Assembly: GCA_903930765.1 (NCBI GenBank)
Contig: CAIYZV010000410.1
Location: 1 to 46,143 of the forward strand
Direction: 5' to 3'
DNA from: an uncultured Pirellula sp.
GTDB taxonomy: Bacteria > Planctomycetota > Planctomycetia > Pirellulales > Pirellulaceae
Length of the DNA stretch: 46,143 bases
Positions 33,026-42,219 of this stretch are shown one piece after another. The first letter of the stretch is position 1. Each line of letters starts with the position of its first letter. The translations under genes were made by a program, and so were the position numbers. The notes below the pieces were generated by a model. That model saw only the letters and a list, made by a program, of their open reading frames with translations. It searched no databases and had not been told where the DNA came from.

Positions 33026-36000
33026 TTACTTGCGCAGGGTCATCAAGTACTCTACGACATCGATCAACTCTTGTTCGGTCATGGTCTCCTGCAGATTCTC
33101 AGGCATCAACGACTTCTCTTGTTTCTTGATCTCTTCCAGATCGGAGCTCTTGATAGCCCGTTCGATCCCCTTTGCATCCTTGATGGTCACTCCTTCGTCG
33201 GTCTTTGAAATCAACAAACCAGTGACAACCTCTCCATCTCCTGTACGAGCTGTATAAGCTTCATAGTTGTGACTGATCCCCGCACTGGGTGCCAAAATCG
33301 AAACGTACATCGCCTCGCGCGTGAGTTTATTCCCGATCTCGGTCAAGCTTGGTCCAACGTTCTTGCCTTCGCTACCAACCATATGGCACTGGGAACATGT
33401 AGCAACCCCGAAGTACACGGACTTCCCATTCGCACTATTACCCTTCTTTTTGACCAACTCCTCGATAGGAGGAAGTGGGTTCTGAGAAGTTTTGAGGACG
33501 GGGAACAGTTCTTTTGCTGCATTCGAGATGGCAGGGTCCTCGGAATTGCGAAGGGTTGGGCCGAGGAGAGGTTTCGCCTCTGCAGGTAAACGATTCTCTT
33601 TCGCGAGGGCGACCAGGTACGACTGATTCGCCTTGTTTCTACCCAAACCAACCGCAGCTTCCACCTTGACGCTTTTCGCTACGTTTTGCGATTCCAGCAA
33701 CGCCTTTTGCAATTCAACAGCTTCCTTGCGATTGCTGAGCGAGAGCGTCTTCGAGAGGGCTACGGCTACCTCGGATGGTTCCTCAGCCTCCAGCATTGTT
33801 TTCAGTTGCGAGACGCCACCGGTCTCGAGCGCCAGATCGAGAGCTTGGACCGCTTGGGTGGATGCCCCCCAGGCTGCCGCCCGCTTCAGCAATGGATCGG
33901 ACACGCCAGCGACCTTAAGCCTTTGCAGGATCTTTAGCTGCGATGGGTCGTCCCCCAGGGAGGTGATGTACTCGCGTACCATCGCGGCTAACTTTGGATT
34001 GCCGTTGATATCAACCCCATCGAGTCGCATCAAGGCTTCGATCACTGTTTGAGGTTGATTTTCCAGATCCAACAATGGCTTCAAGGCCGTTTGACGATCC
34101 GCTGGTTTTAGAAAATCGGTAGCGCGGAATAGGGCAGTGATTTGCTCCTTGGGGAGTTTCGTCGAGGCCAACCATTGGGCTTGCATCTGTGCAGCGACAG
34201 GGCCACGACCACGCCAAGCGATCGGGAGGGCTTCTCCCCTATCCGACTTTAATTCTCGATAGGCATTCAAGCATTCGTCCCAACGATCGGTCGCGGCGAT
34301 ACCGAGCGATTCGAGATACCATCGATCGCGAGTGCCGGCTTTGGCGGCCAACTGCGCCCACAACTTCGGCATTGCTGGCGACGCATCCTCTCTTAACGCG
34401 AGCGCCAACTCCCGTAACACCACCATGCTCGAATCATCGAGGAGCGGTGTGACGACTTTTTCAGTCTCGAGTTTCGCTTGACGGGCCAGTCGGATCGCTG
34501 TGGCGCGAACATTTTCATTTTCATCCTTCGATGCGGCAGCGAAGGCAGCCATCGGGCTATCGACTTTGGCAAGCAGCCAATACGCCCGCGCACGCATCCG
34601 TGGATTCGGATTTTTCGCCATCGTTTGAAGCTCGCCGATCGACGGACGGCCCATCTTCAAAATCGCGTGGTAGGCGAGGTATCGAACCGAGTTGCATGGA
34701 TTCGCTAACGCTGCAACGGCTCCTTGGGCGGTCGACAGATCATATTTGGGGACCGTGTACTTCGCACCCTCCGGGGCAAACCGGAACAAACGCCCACGTT
34801 CCATGTCTTGCATGTTGTGACCGCCGACGCCGGGATCATACCAATCTGAGACGAAGAGCGATCCGTCTGGTGCAACTGCGACGTCCGCCGGACGGAACCA
34901 CTTGTCGAACTCTCCGACCGCAAGATTCTCAATGGTTGCTGAGTAGCCAGCACCCATCGATTTCGCAATGTAGGCTCGAACCACATTCGGGCCTGCATCG
35001 CAGTGGATGACTTGGTTTCGGAATTTTTCGGGAAGCAAATCACCTTCGTAGACAGTGATCCCCGTCGGCGATCCAGCACCGGTAATCAGCATGGTTGGGA
35101 CCACGCCGGGATCATTCAAGTGCCAATGACGGTCCGGGATTTCGGATTCCCAGTTGGTCCTCTCGGCTTGCCACCCTGCACCGGTGATCTCATCGACGTA
35201 ACCGTAGTTACCAAACTCCATGACATAGTTAATGCGTGTGGCGCGATTCCCATCGTCATCGTTGTCCGACTGCCAAATCGTTCCAAAAGAATCCACGGCG
35301 GCTTCGTAGTTATTCCTGAAGTTGTGACCGAGAACTTCCATATCACTTAGGTCTTCATTGCAACGAAACACCATGCCTTGGCGGTACGGATTTCCTGAAT
35401 CGTTGATCTCACGTCCCCAACGGTCACGGATGGGATTCCCTTCCGAATCGCAGAGACGATGGCCTGTATTTCCAAAATTGAAGTAAAGCTTTCCATCAGG
35501 ACCGAACACAAACGAGTGGACCGAGTGATCGTGCTGAGGGTCACCTGTTTTCGTGAGGATAGCCCGTTTCGAATCGGGCTTATCGTCGCCATCGTTATCG
35601 ATAAACTCCAACACATAGGGAGCGGCACTCACCAGAACACGATTCCCGAGAACACATAACCCAAGTGCGGAGTCGATGTCGCGACCTTGGTAGAAGACCT
35701 TGGTCGTGTCCATGACGCCATCTTGGTTGGTATCCTCAAGGATCAAGATGCGGTCACCTTCGGCGCGTTCGCCATTGTGGCGACGATAGTTCACCACTTC
35801 GCAAACCCACACTCGCCCTCGATGATCGATATCGAGGTTGGTCAAACTTTTCAGCACCGGTTCGGAAGCTGCCAACGTAGCCTGCACCCCGTCCGCGACT
35901 TGCAAACCTGCAACCGCCTTTTCAGGTGTGCGGTCTTCATTGGATGTAGCCGGTTGCCCCCAGGCATTGAGCCCGTCGGGAATCCCTTCGGCAGCGATAT

Positions 36001-37456
36001 GAAACCGAACGCTCGTGGACGTACCGTTGTTCTGTGACACGCCACCTTGATCGAGCCCGCAGCCGACTTGGAACCGTTCAACGCCTTCCGGGAGATCGAA
36101 ACCGATCACGCTGAATGCGTGGGTGCCGATTCCCTTCACGACTTTGTCCCGTACCTGGAGCGGTCCGCCCCCTGCATTTGCATTCTTGCGGACTTCACCC
36201 CATTCCGTTTGAGCCACAAACCAGTTGAGATCCAGCAATGATTTTTTGCCGGACTTCGTGACCAACGTCGGCTCGACCCAATCCGCCCAATCGCAAGCAA
36301 AGCCGTCTTCGCCGGGGGTAACGATCAAGTAGAGTTTCTTGACTCCGGCCACTTCGATATCGACATCGATTTGGTGACGAGAGGTCGATGCGTTCAATGT
36401 GTTCGAGGAAAAGAGGACCTTCCCTTTCGGTTTACCAGAGGCACCGGTAGGTCCAGGCTCAATACCAAACTCCTTGGCAACTCCTGAAGGATTAAAATTG
36501 GCAGGAACCGCTTCGTCTTGATTCTCGACGAGTTTCGCTACAGCGATTGGTTCTACGGTCGTACCTGCTTCCGGAACATCGACGTGGGCGGTCCATAGAA
36601 TGGCATTGGCCACCAATCGCGTTGGTTCCGTACGCCCCCAGTTCCAATGGAAATGCCCGCCGGTATATCCGAACGAACGGCCTCCATTGGGACGCTCGGC
36701 TGCCCACGCCACATGCTGAGGTTCTCCCTTTGCAACAGCTTTCCTGACATCAGGGTTGCCGCTATGAGGGCCATCTGGACGATCCATCGTGCTCGAGGGC
36801 GCAACTGCCGAAAGAATCGGCGTTACCCCTTGCATGCCGTCCGGAAACCGCATGTGAAAGTACCATTCATCGCGCGTTGAGAAGGGTTTCACTCCACGGG
36901 TCACCGGGTGGTTTGGCAACGCCTCGAACTTCGCCGTCCAGTGTGGGTTCACCGACCAATTGGTTTCGAAATACCCACCCAGCCATTTTAGGTACTCGGG
37001 ACCTCCACGATCTTTCGGGACCTCGACGGCATAATGAATGCAGACCAAACCCGCTCCGCGATCCATTTGCTTGCCGAGTCGATCGAGGTGGGACAACGAT
37101 GGGTGGCCTCCGCCGCCATCGGAATAAATCACGATCGCATCGGCTCCATCGAGCATCGAATCGTCTTTGGGCCACCCGTTTCGGACGACTTCGCATTCAA
37201 CGTTTGGAACAGAGCGTTTGACCGCGTCAGCCAGAACGCGGCAACCGGCGTAGTGCTCGTGCGATCCGAAATCATGACTAGGACCACCCGCGATGAATAC
37301 GATTCGCTTGGACGCGTTTGGTTCGTTGCCGAATGCGGTTGTGCATTCGGAATTCGCCACGAACAACCCCAGAATCGCGATAACGATTGGCAAGCAATGC
37401 GTCTTAAGGGTAGACAGACGAGAAAGCAAGGAGTATTCGCCTGAGTGTCGGATCAT
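33026..37456 (-). CDS. Giant secreted ThuA - NPCBM - PVC dehydrogenase - HEAT - cytochrome c protein
   Basis: A 1476-residue exported protein. In order: a signal peptide (about 17-43); a ThuA-like glutamine-amidotransferase-fold domain (about 48-290, 'VFIAGGPSHDFGSHEH'); an NPCBM-like carbohydrate-binding domain (about 345-490, 'GKVLFSSNTLNASTSRHQI'); a PVC-type membrane-bound dehydrogenase beta-propeller (about 515-930, with 'DHRGRVWVCEVVNYRRH' and calcium-like 'DNDGDDKPD'); HEAT-like helical repeats (about 950-1320); and a haem site CSQCH (1354-1358) within a C-terminal cytochrome c-like domain. Such proteins are hallmarks of planctomycetes and verrucomicrobia and are presumed to oxidise sugars. 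The substrate and electron acceptor are unknown. The carbohydrate-linked ThuA and NPCBM modules support a glycan-related role. Confidence 0.88.
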   Translation of the reverse strand: MIRHSGEYSLLSRLSTLKTHCLPIVIAILGLFVANSECTTAFGNEPNASKRIVFIAGGPSHDFGSHEHYAGCRVLADAVKRSVPNVECEVVRNGWPKDDSMLDGADAIVIYSDGGGGHPSLSHLDRLGKQMDRGAGLVCIHYAVEVPKDRGGPEYLKWLGGYFETNWSVNPHWTAKFEALPNHPVTRGVKPFSTRDEWYFHMRFPDGMQGVTPILSAVAPSSTMDRPDGPHSGNPDVRKAVAKGEPQHVAWAAERPNGGRSFGYTGGHFHWNWGRTEPTRLVANAILWTAHVDVPEAGTTVEPIAVAKLVENQDEAVPANFNPSGVAKEFGIEPGPTGASGKPKGKVLFSSNTLNASTSRHQIDVDIEVAGVKKLYLIVTPGEDGFACDWADWVEPTLVTKSGKKSLLDLNWFVAQTEWGEVRKNANAGGGPLQVRDKVVKGIGTHAFSVIGFDLPEGVERFQVGCGLDQGGVSQNNGTSTSVRFHIAAEGIPDGLNAWGQPATSNEDRTPEKAVAGLQVADGVQATLAASEPVLKSLTNLDIDHRGRVWVCEVVNYRRHNGERAEGDRILILEDTNQDGVMDTTKVFYQGRDIDSALGLCVLGNRVLVSAAPYVLEFIDNDGDDKPDSKRAILTKTGDPQHDHSVHSFVFGPDGKLYFNFGNTGHRLCDSEGNPIRDRWGREINDSGNPYRQGMVFRCNEDLSDMEVLGHNFRNNYEAAVDSFGTIWQSDNDDDGNRATRINYVMEFGNYGYVDEITGAGWQAERTNWESEIPDRHWHLNDPGVVPTMLITGAGSPTGITVYEGDLLPEKFRNQVIHCDAGPNVVRAYIAKSMGAGYSATIENLAVGEFDKWFRPADVAVAPDGSLFVSDWYDPGVGGHNMQDMERGRLFRFAPEGAKYTVPKYDLSTAQGAVAALANPCNSVRYLAYHAILKMGRPSIGELQTMAKNPNPRMRARAYWLLAKVDSPMAAFAAASKDENENVRATAIRLARQAKLETEKVVTPLLDDSSMVVLRELALALREDASPAMPKLWAQLAAKAGTRDRWYLESLGIAATDRWDECLNAYRELKSDRGEALPIAWRGRGPVAAQMQAQWLASTKLPKEQITALFRATDFLKPADRQTALKPLLDLENQPQTVIEALMRLDGVDINGNPKLAAMVREYITSLGDDPSQLKILQRLKVAGVSDPLLKRAAAWGASTQAVQALDLALETGGVSQLKTMLEAEEPSEVAVALSKTLSLSNRKEAVELQKALLESQNVAKSVKVEAAVGLGRNKANQSYLVALAKENRLPAEAKPLLGPTLRNSEDPAISNAAKELFPVLKTSQNPLPPIEELVKKKGNSANGKSVYFGVATCSQCHMVGSEGKNVGPSLTEIGNKLTREAMYVSILAPSAGISHNYEAYTARTGDGEVVTGLLISKTDEGVTIKDAKGIERAIKSSDLEEIKKQEKSLMPENLQETMTEQELIDVVEYLMTLRK

Positions 37457-37798
37457 AGGGTTCGCTCGAACAATAGATGGAGGGATCGAACTGGAGGGAA
37501 TGGCGTACTACGGACCTAGGCTAAGAAATCGCCACGATCTCACATGGATTATGGTAGTTGGTAGCATGTTGCCGGTAAATTACCCATCTTCTTGCGAAAG
37601 TGTTTAAGTTTTATCGGTGGGAACACCACAAAATAGCCGAGGAGCCACCATCCTCTCGGGCGTCCGGGTGTTCGCAGTGAGCATTGCCGAATCGGGCAAG
37701 CGCATCGTAATGCCGCAGACTCGGTGGTTTCGGGGCCATGCACGTTTCGGGTCGATGGAACTCTAGACGATGCGTATAGTGGTATCGCGATCCGTTTT

Positions 37799-37862
37799 CC
37801 ACTGTTTTTCAGTCCCACTGTTTTTCAGTCCCGCTGTTTTTCCATCCCACTGTCGCGGTACC
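37799..37862. repeat. 16-bp tandem repeat upstream of pdxH
   Basis: Two exact copies of CCACTGTTTTTCAGTC (37799-37814, 37815-37830), a diverged third (37831-37846, CCGCTGTTTTTCCATC) and the beginning of a fourth (37847-37853). It ends 33 bp before the pdxH ATG. Confidence 0.92.
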
Positions 37863-37879
37863 AGCGGTACTTGCGGTAC
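37855..37879. repeat. Three GCGGTAC copies with 9-bp period
   Basis: GCGGTAC occurs at 37855-37861, 37864-37870 and 37873-37879, each 9 bp apart, 16 bp before the pdxH start codon. Could be a small tandem duplication or an array of binding sites. Confidence 0.7.
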
Positions 37880-37895
37880 CAACCGAGAGATCCCG

Positions 37896-38576
37896 ATGAC
37901 TATCCACCATCTTCGCCGAGATTACCGTTATGGCTCGTTGACGCGTGACGAGTTACCTTCGGATCCGATCGCTCTATTCCAAACCTGGTTTTCGGAATTG
38001 CGGGGGGCGGATTTACCGGAATGGTTTGAACCCAACGCGATGACGGTGGCAACGCACAAATCAACCGGTGGAGCAGCCTGCCGGATCGTCTTGCTCAAAG
38101 AAGTGGAACCGGATGGCTTTCTATTTTTCACGAACTACCAATCGAGCAAGGGGATGGAAATCGACGCGGATGGCCGAGTGGCTCTCGGATTTTATTGGCC
38201 CATCTTGGATCGCCAAGTTCGCGTGGAGGGAATTGCGGAACGGGTAGATCCGGAGATTTCAGAACGTTATTTTCGATCGCGGCCTCGATCGAGTCAACTC
38301 AGCGCGAACGTTTCGCCTCAGTCGGAAGTGATCGAGGACGATTCGCTCTTACAGCGTTTGGTGGATGAACTGGACGCAAAACTTGCCGGTGCCGATGTGC
38401 CTCGCCCTGATCACTGGGGAGGATATCGAGTCCGTCCGATATCGATTGAGTTTTGGCAAGGTCGTCCATCCAGATTGCATGACCGATTCCGGTACACCAA
38501 ACAAACGATCGCCCAAGGGATGGGTAATGAACCGATCAAGTCTGGGAGTTGGAAACTAGAACGCCTAGGACCTTAG
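37896..38576 (+). CDS. pdxH: Pyridoxamine 5'-phosphate oxidase
   Basis: 226 residues from the ATG at 37896, which gives the normal length and the N-terminus MTIHHLRRDYR. The FMN and substrate signatures are visible: 'ACRIVLLKEVEPDGFLFFTNYQSSKGMEI', 'RVEGIAERVDPEISERYFRSRPRSSQLSA' and the C-terminal 'GYRVRPISIEFWQGRPSRLHDRF'. It oxidises pyridoxine and pyridoxamine 5'-phosphates to PLP with FMN in the cytosol. PLP serves the two PLP enzymes in this window, but no operon link exists. The reading frame extends upstream through repeats and is rejected there. Confidence 0.95.
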   Translation: MTIHHLRRDYRYGSLTRDELPSDPIALFQTWFSELRGADLPEWFEPNAMTVATHKSTGGAACRIVLLKEVEPDGFLFFTNYQSSKGMEIDADGRVALGFYWPILDRQVRVEGIAERVDPEISERYFRSRPRSSQLSANVSPQSEVIEDDSLLQRLVDELDAKLAGADVPRPDHWGGYRVRPISIEFWQGRPSRLHDRFRYTKQTIAQGMGNEPIKSGSWKLERLGP

Positions 38577-38653
38577 TCTCGAAAGCTATGCCGCGATCGA
38601 CGGTAGGGCATGACCCCTCGGATCATTACCATGGCATCGCATGCCCAGTCCCA

Positions 38654-38719
38654 GCAGAGGAATACCCCGGCCTGTGCGGTGAGGCGGACACCACGAGCAG
38701 GCCGTTGGGGTACCTCTGC
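38654..38719 (+). ncRNA. Long three-helix hairpin, candidate structured RNA element
   Basis: Three successive helices stack: GCAGAGG/CCTCTGC (38654-38660 with 38713-38719), TACCCC/GGGGTA (38663-38668 with 38707-38712) and GGCCTG/CAGGCC (38669-38674 with 38698-38703), with an AA bulge on one side and a GTT bulge on the other. The apical part adds GGTG/CACC (38678-38681 with 38689-38692) around AGGCGGA. That is 23 base pairs in 66 nt. The strand is not determined by the sequence; plus is assumed from the flanking genes. Confidence 0.45.
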
Positions 38720-38774
38720 GCGCGGCTTGCCGACGCAAAAGCGAATTGGTTATTGGCTAGAAAACCATCGAAAG

Positions 38775-38810
38775 CGTGAGGAGCCAAAAGAAAATCTCTT
38801 GGCCCTCACG
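38775..38810 (+). other. 12-bp stem-loop with single bulge
   Basis: CGTGAGG (38775-38781) pairs with CCTCACG (38804-38810), and after a bulged A, GCCAA (38783-38787) pairs with TTGGC (38799-38803); the loop is 11 nt. No T-tract follows (AAATCTTTCG), so terminator function is doubtful. Confidence 0.5.
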
Positions 38811-39115
38811 AAATCTTTCGACGTTTGGGTAGAACGGACCGACTGCACAACAACCATGCATTCGGTCACGAGACACTGAAAAGCAATCAATGTGCCAAGG
38901 TGACACAGATTGCCGACATTGATCTGAATCGAACGGTTTTCCCTAGGTTTTCGAATTGTTTTTTTTCGTTACGATGGACGGAGTTCGCAGGAGCCTACGG
39001 CGTGCTGCCTGATAAACTGGCAACTGTCCAGTTTCAAAGCAGTCGTACAAGGACACGCTTGTCGTTGCGCCCCCCGAAACTTGGAGGCCTTCAGGTTAGG
39101 ACCAGTTGAGGTGGC

Positions 39116-39147
39116 GGTTGGGATCGACGTAAAAATCGTCCCGAACC
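39116..39147 (+). other. Bulged stem-loop about 90 nt upstream of leuA
   Basis: GGTT/AACC, GGGA/TCCC and CGA/TCG helices (39116-39127 with 39136-39147) with single-base bulges and a loop rich in A (CGTAAAAA). It may be part of a leuA leader. No leucine-codon-rich leader peptide was seen nearby, so classical attenuation is not supported. Confidence 0.35.
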
Positions 39148-39237
39148 TTGGGCGGCCCGCTAGAATCTGAATCGCTAGAGACCAACTGGATTGCCCGTCC
39201 CAGCATATATCAACCCCCACAAATCGTTCGATAACTA

Positions 39238-40818
39238 ATGACTCAAGCCGACACTCCTTCGTCCAATCTTCGCAGCATCCGTATTTTCGACACGACACTC
39301 CGCGACGGCGAGCAGTCCCCAGGAGCAAGTATGAATTTGGGCGAGAAACTGGAGGTTGCCCAAGCCCTCGCTTCTCTCGGCGTGGACGTTATGGAAGCAG
39401 GTTTTCCAATCGCTTCTCCGGGCGACTTTGAGGCGGTGCGGGAGATTGCGACGACCATCCGTGGACCTATCATTTGCGGATTGGCCCGATGCAACGACGG
39501 GGATATTGATCGGGCATGGGAGGCATTGCAGAAAGCGGAACGCTCTCGCATCCACGTCTTCCTCGCGACCAGTGCGATCCATCGCGAGTTCAAGTTGCGG
39601 ATGACACAAGACGAGATCATCGCGAGAGCGGTCAAAGGTGTCGAGCGCGCATTGTCGTACTGCGATGATGTCGAATTTTCTGCCGAGGACGCCGCGAGAA
39701 CGGAAATCGATTTTCTGTGCCGCGTGGTCGAAGCTGCCATCGATGCGGGGGCGACGACAATCAACGTACCCGACACTGTCGGTTACACAACTCCCGAAGA
39801 AATGTACGCCCGGATTGCAGAACTCATCAATCGAGTTCCCAACATCGATCGGGCAGTGTTAAGTTGCCACTGCCACGATGATTTAGGTTTGGCGGTCGCC
39901 AATTCGCTCGCAGCGGTTCGCGCGGGAGCCGGACAGATTGAGTGCACGATCAACGGCATCGGAGAGCGAGCTGGAAACTGTTCGCTCGAAGAAGTTGTCA
40001 TGGCGATGCGAACACGGAACGATATCTACCAGACAACCACGCGGATCAAAACCGAACGGTTGGTCCCTATCAGCCGACTTCTTTCCAAAATCACAGGCCT
40101 CGACGTGCAGCGCAACAAAGCGATCGTCGGGAGAAACGCGTTTGCGCACGAGGCTGGGATCCACCAGGACGGCATGCTCAAGGATCGCAGCACTTACGAA
40201 ATCATGAGACCGGAAGATGTCGGTTTCGCGAAAACGGACCTTGTTCTGGGCAAACACAGCGGCCGCGCGGCGCTCGCGGACCGCGCACGGGATCTTGGAT
40301 ACCATCTCAATGGCGAACAACTTCAAATCGTCTTCGAGCAATTCAAGGTCCTCGCCGATAAGAAAAAGAACATTTTCGACGGTGACATTATCGCTCTCAT
40401 CCAACAACAAATCAGCGGCGCCACAAATACCGCTTGGACTTTGGTTTCGTACAAAGTGCAAAGTGGATCCTCCAAAACTCCCAGCGTGGAACTCAGCCTC
40501 AAACACGGAGATGAAACGTTCACGGAACGGGTCGAGCAAGGGGACGGACCGATCGATGCGGCGTTCTGGGCGGTCGAGAAAATTACGGGCATCAAAACCG
40601 TTTGCAAGGATTTTCGAGTTCGTAGCGCATCGCTTGGTCGAGACGCCATCGGTGAAGTCACCGTTGAAGTCGACCACGAAGGAGAATCGTATCGCGGTAC
40701 GGGAGCATCCACCGACTCGGTCGAAAGCACCATCCTCGCAATGCTCAATGCCATCAATCGGATCATCACCGAAAAGAGCTTGCGCAGCGCTAGCAAAGTA
40801 ACCCCGCAGGACGCATAA
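39238..40818 (+). CDS. leuA: 2-isopropylmalate synthase
   Basis: A 526-residue enzyme of normal length. The catalytic DRE-TIM barrel begins 'FDTTLRDGEQSPGASM' (about 17-32), with metal ligands in 'LSCHCHDDLGLAVANSL' (about 208-224) and 'GIGERAGNCSLEE' (about 239-251). The linker 'HEAGIHQDGML' and the C-terminal leucine-binding regulatory domain (about 395-515, 'GEVTVEVDHEGESYRGTG') are complete, so feedback inhibition by leucine is expected. It condenses acetyl-CoA with 2-oxoisovalerate, the first committed step of leucine synthesis. It is preceded by the structured 661-bp region and followed by an unrelated serine hydrolase, so it is probably a single-gene unit. Confidence 0.95.
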   Translation: MTQADTPSSNLRSIRIFDTTLRDGEQSPGASMNLGEKLEVAQALASLGVDVMEAGFPIASPGDFEAVREIATTIRGPIICGLARCNDGDIDRAWEALQKAERSRIHVFLATSAIHREFKLRMTQDEIIARAVKGVERALSYCDDVEFSAEDAARTEIDFLCRVVEAAIDAGATTINVPDTVGYTTPEEMYARIAELINRVPNIDRAVLSCHCHDDLGLAVANSLAAVRAGAGQIECTINGIGERAGNCSLEEVVMAMRTRNDIYQTTTRIKTERLVPISRLLSKITGLDVQRNKAIVGRNAFAHEAGIHQDGMLKDRSTYEIMRPEDVGFAKTDLVLGKHSGRAALADRARDLGYHLNGEQLQIVFEQFKVLADKKKNIFDGDIIALIQQQISGATNTAWTLVSYKVQSGSSKTPSVELSLKHGDETFTERVEQGDGPIDAAFWAVEKITGIKTVCKDFRVRSASLGRDAIGEVTVEVDHEGESYRGTGASTDSVESTILAMLNAINRIITEKSLRSASKVTPQDA

Positions 40819-40869
40819 CAACCCACGTCTTAGAATTTTCGAAATCAGAAGAAGCCGGGAGTTGGTGTC

Positions 40870-42129
40870 ATGAATCGTATACGAGTTGGCGATCTCGCGA
40901 TAACAGAGTGTCGGTCGGAAACGCGACTCAGGGTCGAGTGGCGATGGTTTTTGTCATGCGTCGCATGCGTTGTCTATTTATCGAACTCTTTCGCGCAAGA
41001 AGCAAACGAAGTGACGTCTGCGTCCATCCCTAACCACCAAGAAATCCATCGAGCACTCGAAGGATTTATTGCCAAGCAAGACATTGCGGGGGCGGTCGCT
41101 GTAGTCGTTGAAAAAGACCGGGTGCTGCATTTGGGCGCTGTCGGCAACGCGAAGCTAGGATCTGCGGTACATCCCGAATCCGAACCGATGCTTGCGGATT
41201 CCATTTTTTGGATTGCATCGATGTCCAAGCCGGTGACGGGGGTTTGCGTGATGCAGTTGGTCGACCAAGGGAAATTATCGCTTGAGGATCCTATCGATCG
41301 GTTCCTACCTGAAATGTCGGAACTCAAAGATGAGACTGGCCAGAGAGCTTCGATCACGATCGCCCAACTCCTCAATCACACATCGGGCATGCGGGAGCTA
41401 GGCGAACCTTATTCCTCCAAGACGCTGGCCGAAGCGTCCTCGCAATACGCCAAAGCAGGCCCTCTCCATTTCGCACCTGGCACCAAATGGCAATACAGTC
41501 AAACCAGTATCAATACCGCAGCTCGCATCGTCGAAGTCCTCAGCGGCCTGAGCTTCGATGAGTATGCCCGGAAGTTCCTTTTTGAACCACTCGGTATGAA
41601 GGACACTGGGTTTTACTTGACGGACGATCAAGCCAAACGGTTAGCCGTCAGTTATACGAAGAACGAACAAGGCGACTTGGTGGCCGCTCCAATCTTCTTG
41701 CTCGCTGGGAAACAACCGACAGATCGCGAACGCTTCCCAGCTGCCAACGGAGGCTTGTTTTCCACGGCAGTGGATTACGCAAAATTTAGCCAAATGCTGC
41801 TCGGCGATGGAACAATCCACGGCAAGGTGATCTTGTCCAAAGCGGCAGCAACCCGATTACGCACCCCAAGCACGGGCGATTTGACCACAGGCTTCACCCA
41901 GGGTAACGCTTGGGGCGTGGGTGTTTGCGTCGTGGTGAAACCACAAGGAGCAACCGCGATGCTATCCGCAGGGACCTATGGTCATGGAGGGGCTTATGGG
42001 ACACAGGCCTGGATCGACCCGGTGGCCGGCCGGGCTTACATCCTTATGGTCCAAAGAGCCAACTTTCCCAATGCAGACGATTCGGACGTCCGAAAAACCT
42101 TTCAGTCGATCGCGGCGAAAATCAAGTAA
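40870..42129 (+). CDS. Secreted serine hydrolase, beta-lactamase class C/EstB family
   Basis: 419 residues with an internal-looking signal sequence (hydrophobic about 26-40, 'FLSCVACVVYLSNSFAQ'). The catalytic SxxK is SMSK (Ser117, Lys120), the second motif begins at Tyr209 (YSQ) and the third is HGG (His372), the pattern of class C beta-lactamase-like esterases and D-aminopeptidases rather than a true beta-lactamase (KTG). It probably hydrolyses an ester or peptide substrate outside the cytoplasm. It lies 51 bp after leuA; a shared transcript is possible but there is no metabolic link. Confidence 0.85.
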   Translation: MNRIRVGDLAITECRSETRLRVEWRWFLSCVACVVYLSNSFAQEANEVTSASIPNHQEIHRALEGFIAKQDIAGAVAVVVEKDRVLHLGAVGNAKLGSAVHPESEPMLADSIFWIASMSKPVTGVCVMQLVDQGKLSLEDPIDRFLPEMSELKDETGQRASITIAQLLNHTSGMRELGEPYSSKTLAEASSQYAKAGPLHFAPGTKWQYSQTSINTAARIVEVLSGLSFDEYARKFLFEPLGMKDTGFYLTDDQAKRLAVSYTKNEQGDLVAAPIFLLAGKQPTDRERFPAANGGLFSTAVDYAKFSQMLLGDGTIHGKVILSKAAATRLRTPSTGDLTTGFTQGNAWGVGVCVVVKPQGATAMLSAGTYGHGGAYGTQAWIDPVAGRAYILMVQRANFPNADDSDVRKTFQSIAAKIK

Positions 42130-42219
42130 CACTATCCGCGATGTCCATGCCAATGAATAACTTCGCTTTCCAAGTATTCAGCCTTCTATTTTTCTTTATC
42201 CCTTCATCGATTCCTACTT

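Larger units (their letters stand above)
37457..37895. other. 439-bp divergent intergenic region with tandem repeats
   Basis: It lies between the ThuA/PVC gene (minus) and pdxH (plus) and must carry both promoters. The right part contains a 16-bp tandem repeat (37799-37862) and a 9-bp-period GCGGTAC array (37855-37879) directly before the pdxH start. The pdxH reading frame is open through the repeats back to 37770, but the translated extension resembles no PdxH N-terminus. Confidence 0.6.
38577..39237. other. 661-bp intergenic region rich in stem-loops, possible structured RNA
   Basis: No convincing gene lies between pdxH and leuA, though both are on the plus strand. Five pairings stand out: GGGCATG/CATGCCC (38606-38646), a long three-helix hairpin (38654-38719), a 12-bp hairpin (38775-38810), a 7-bp AAACTGG/CCAGTTT hairpin (39014-39034) and a bulged hairpin (39116-39147). 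I do not recognise a T-box, riboswitch, RNase P, SRP or tmRNA signature. It could be an undescribed ncRNA or a leuA leader. Confidence 0.5.

Noticed and set aside
38577-39237. T-box, SRP RNA, RNase P or tmRNA
   Set aside because: None of the conserved core sequences of these RNAs could be found, although the region is clearly structured.
39883-40821. 312-codon frame antisense to leuA
   Set aside because: Shadow of a complete, well-conserved leuA; no recognisable domain.
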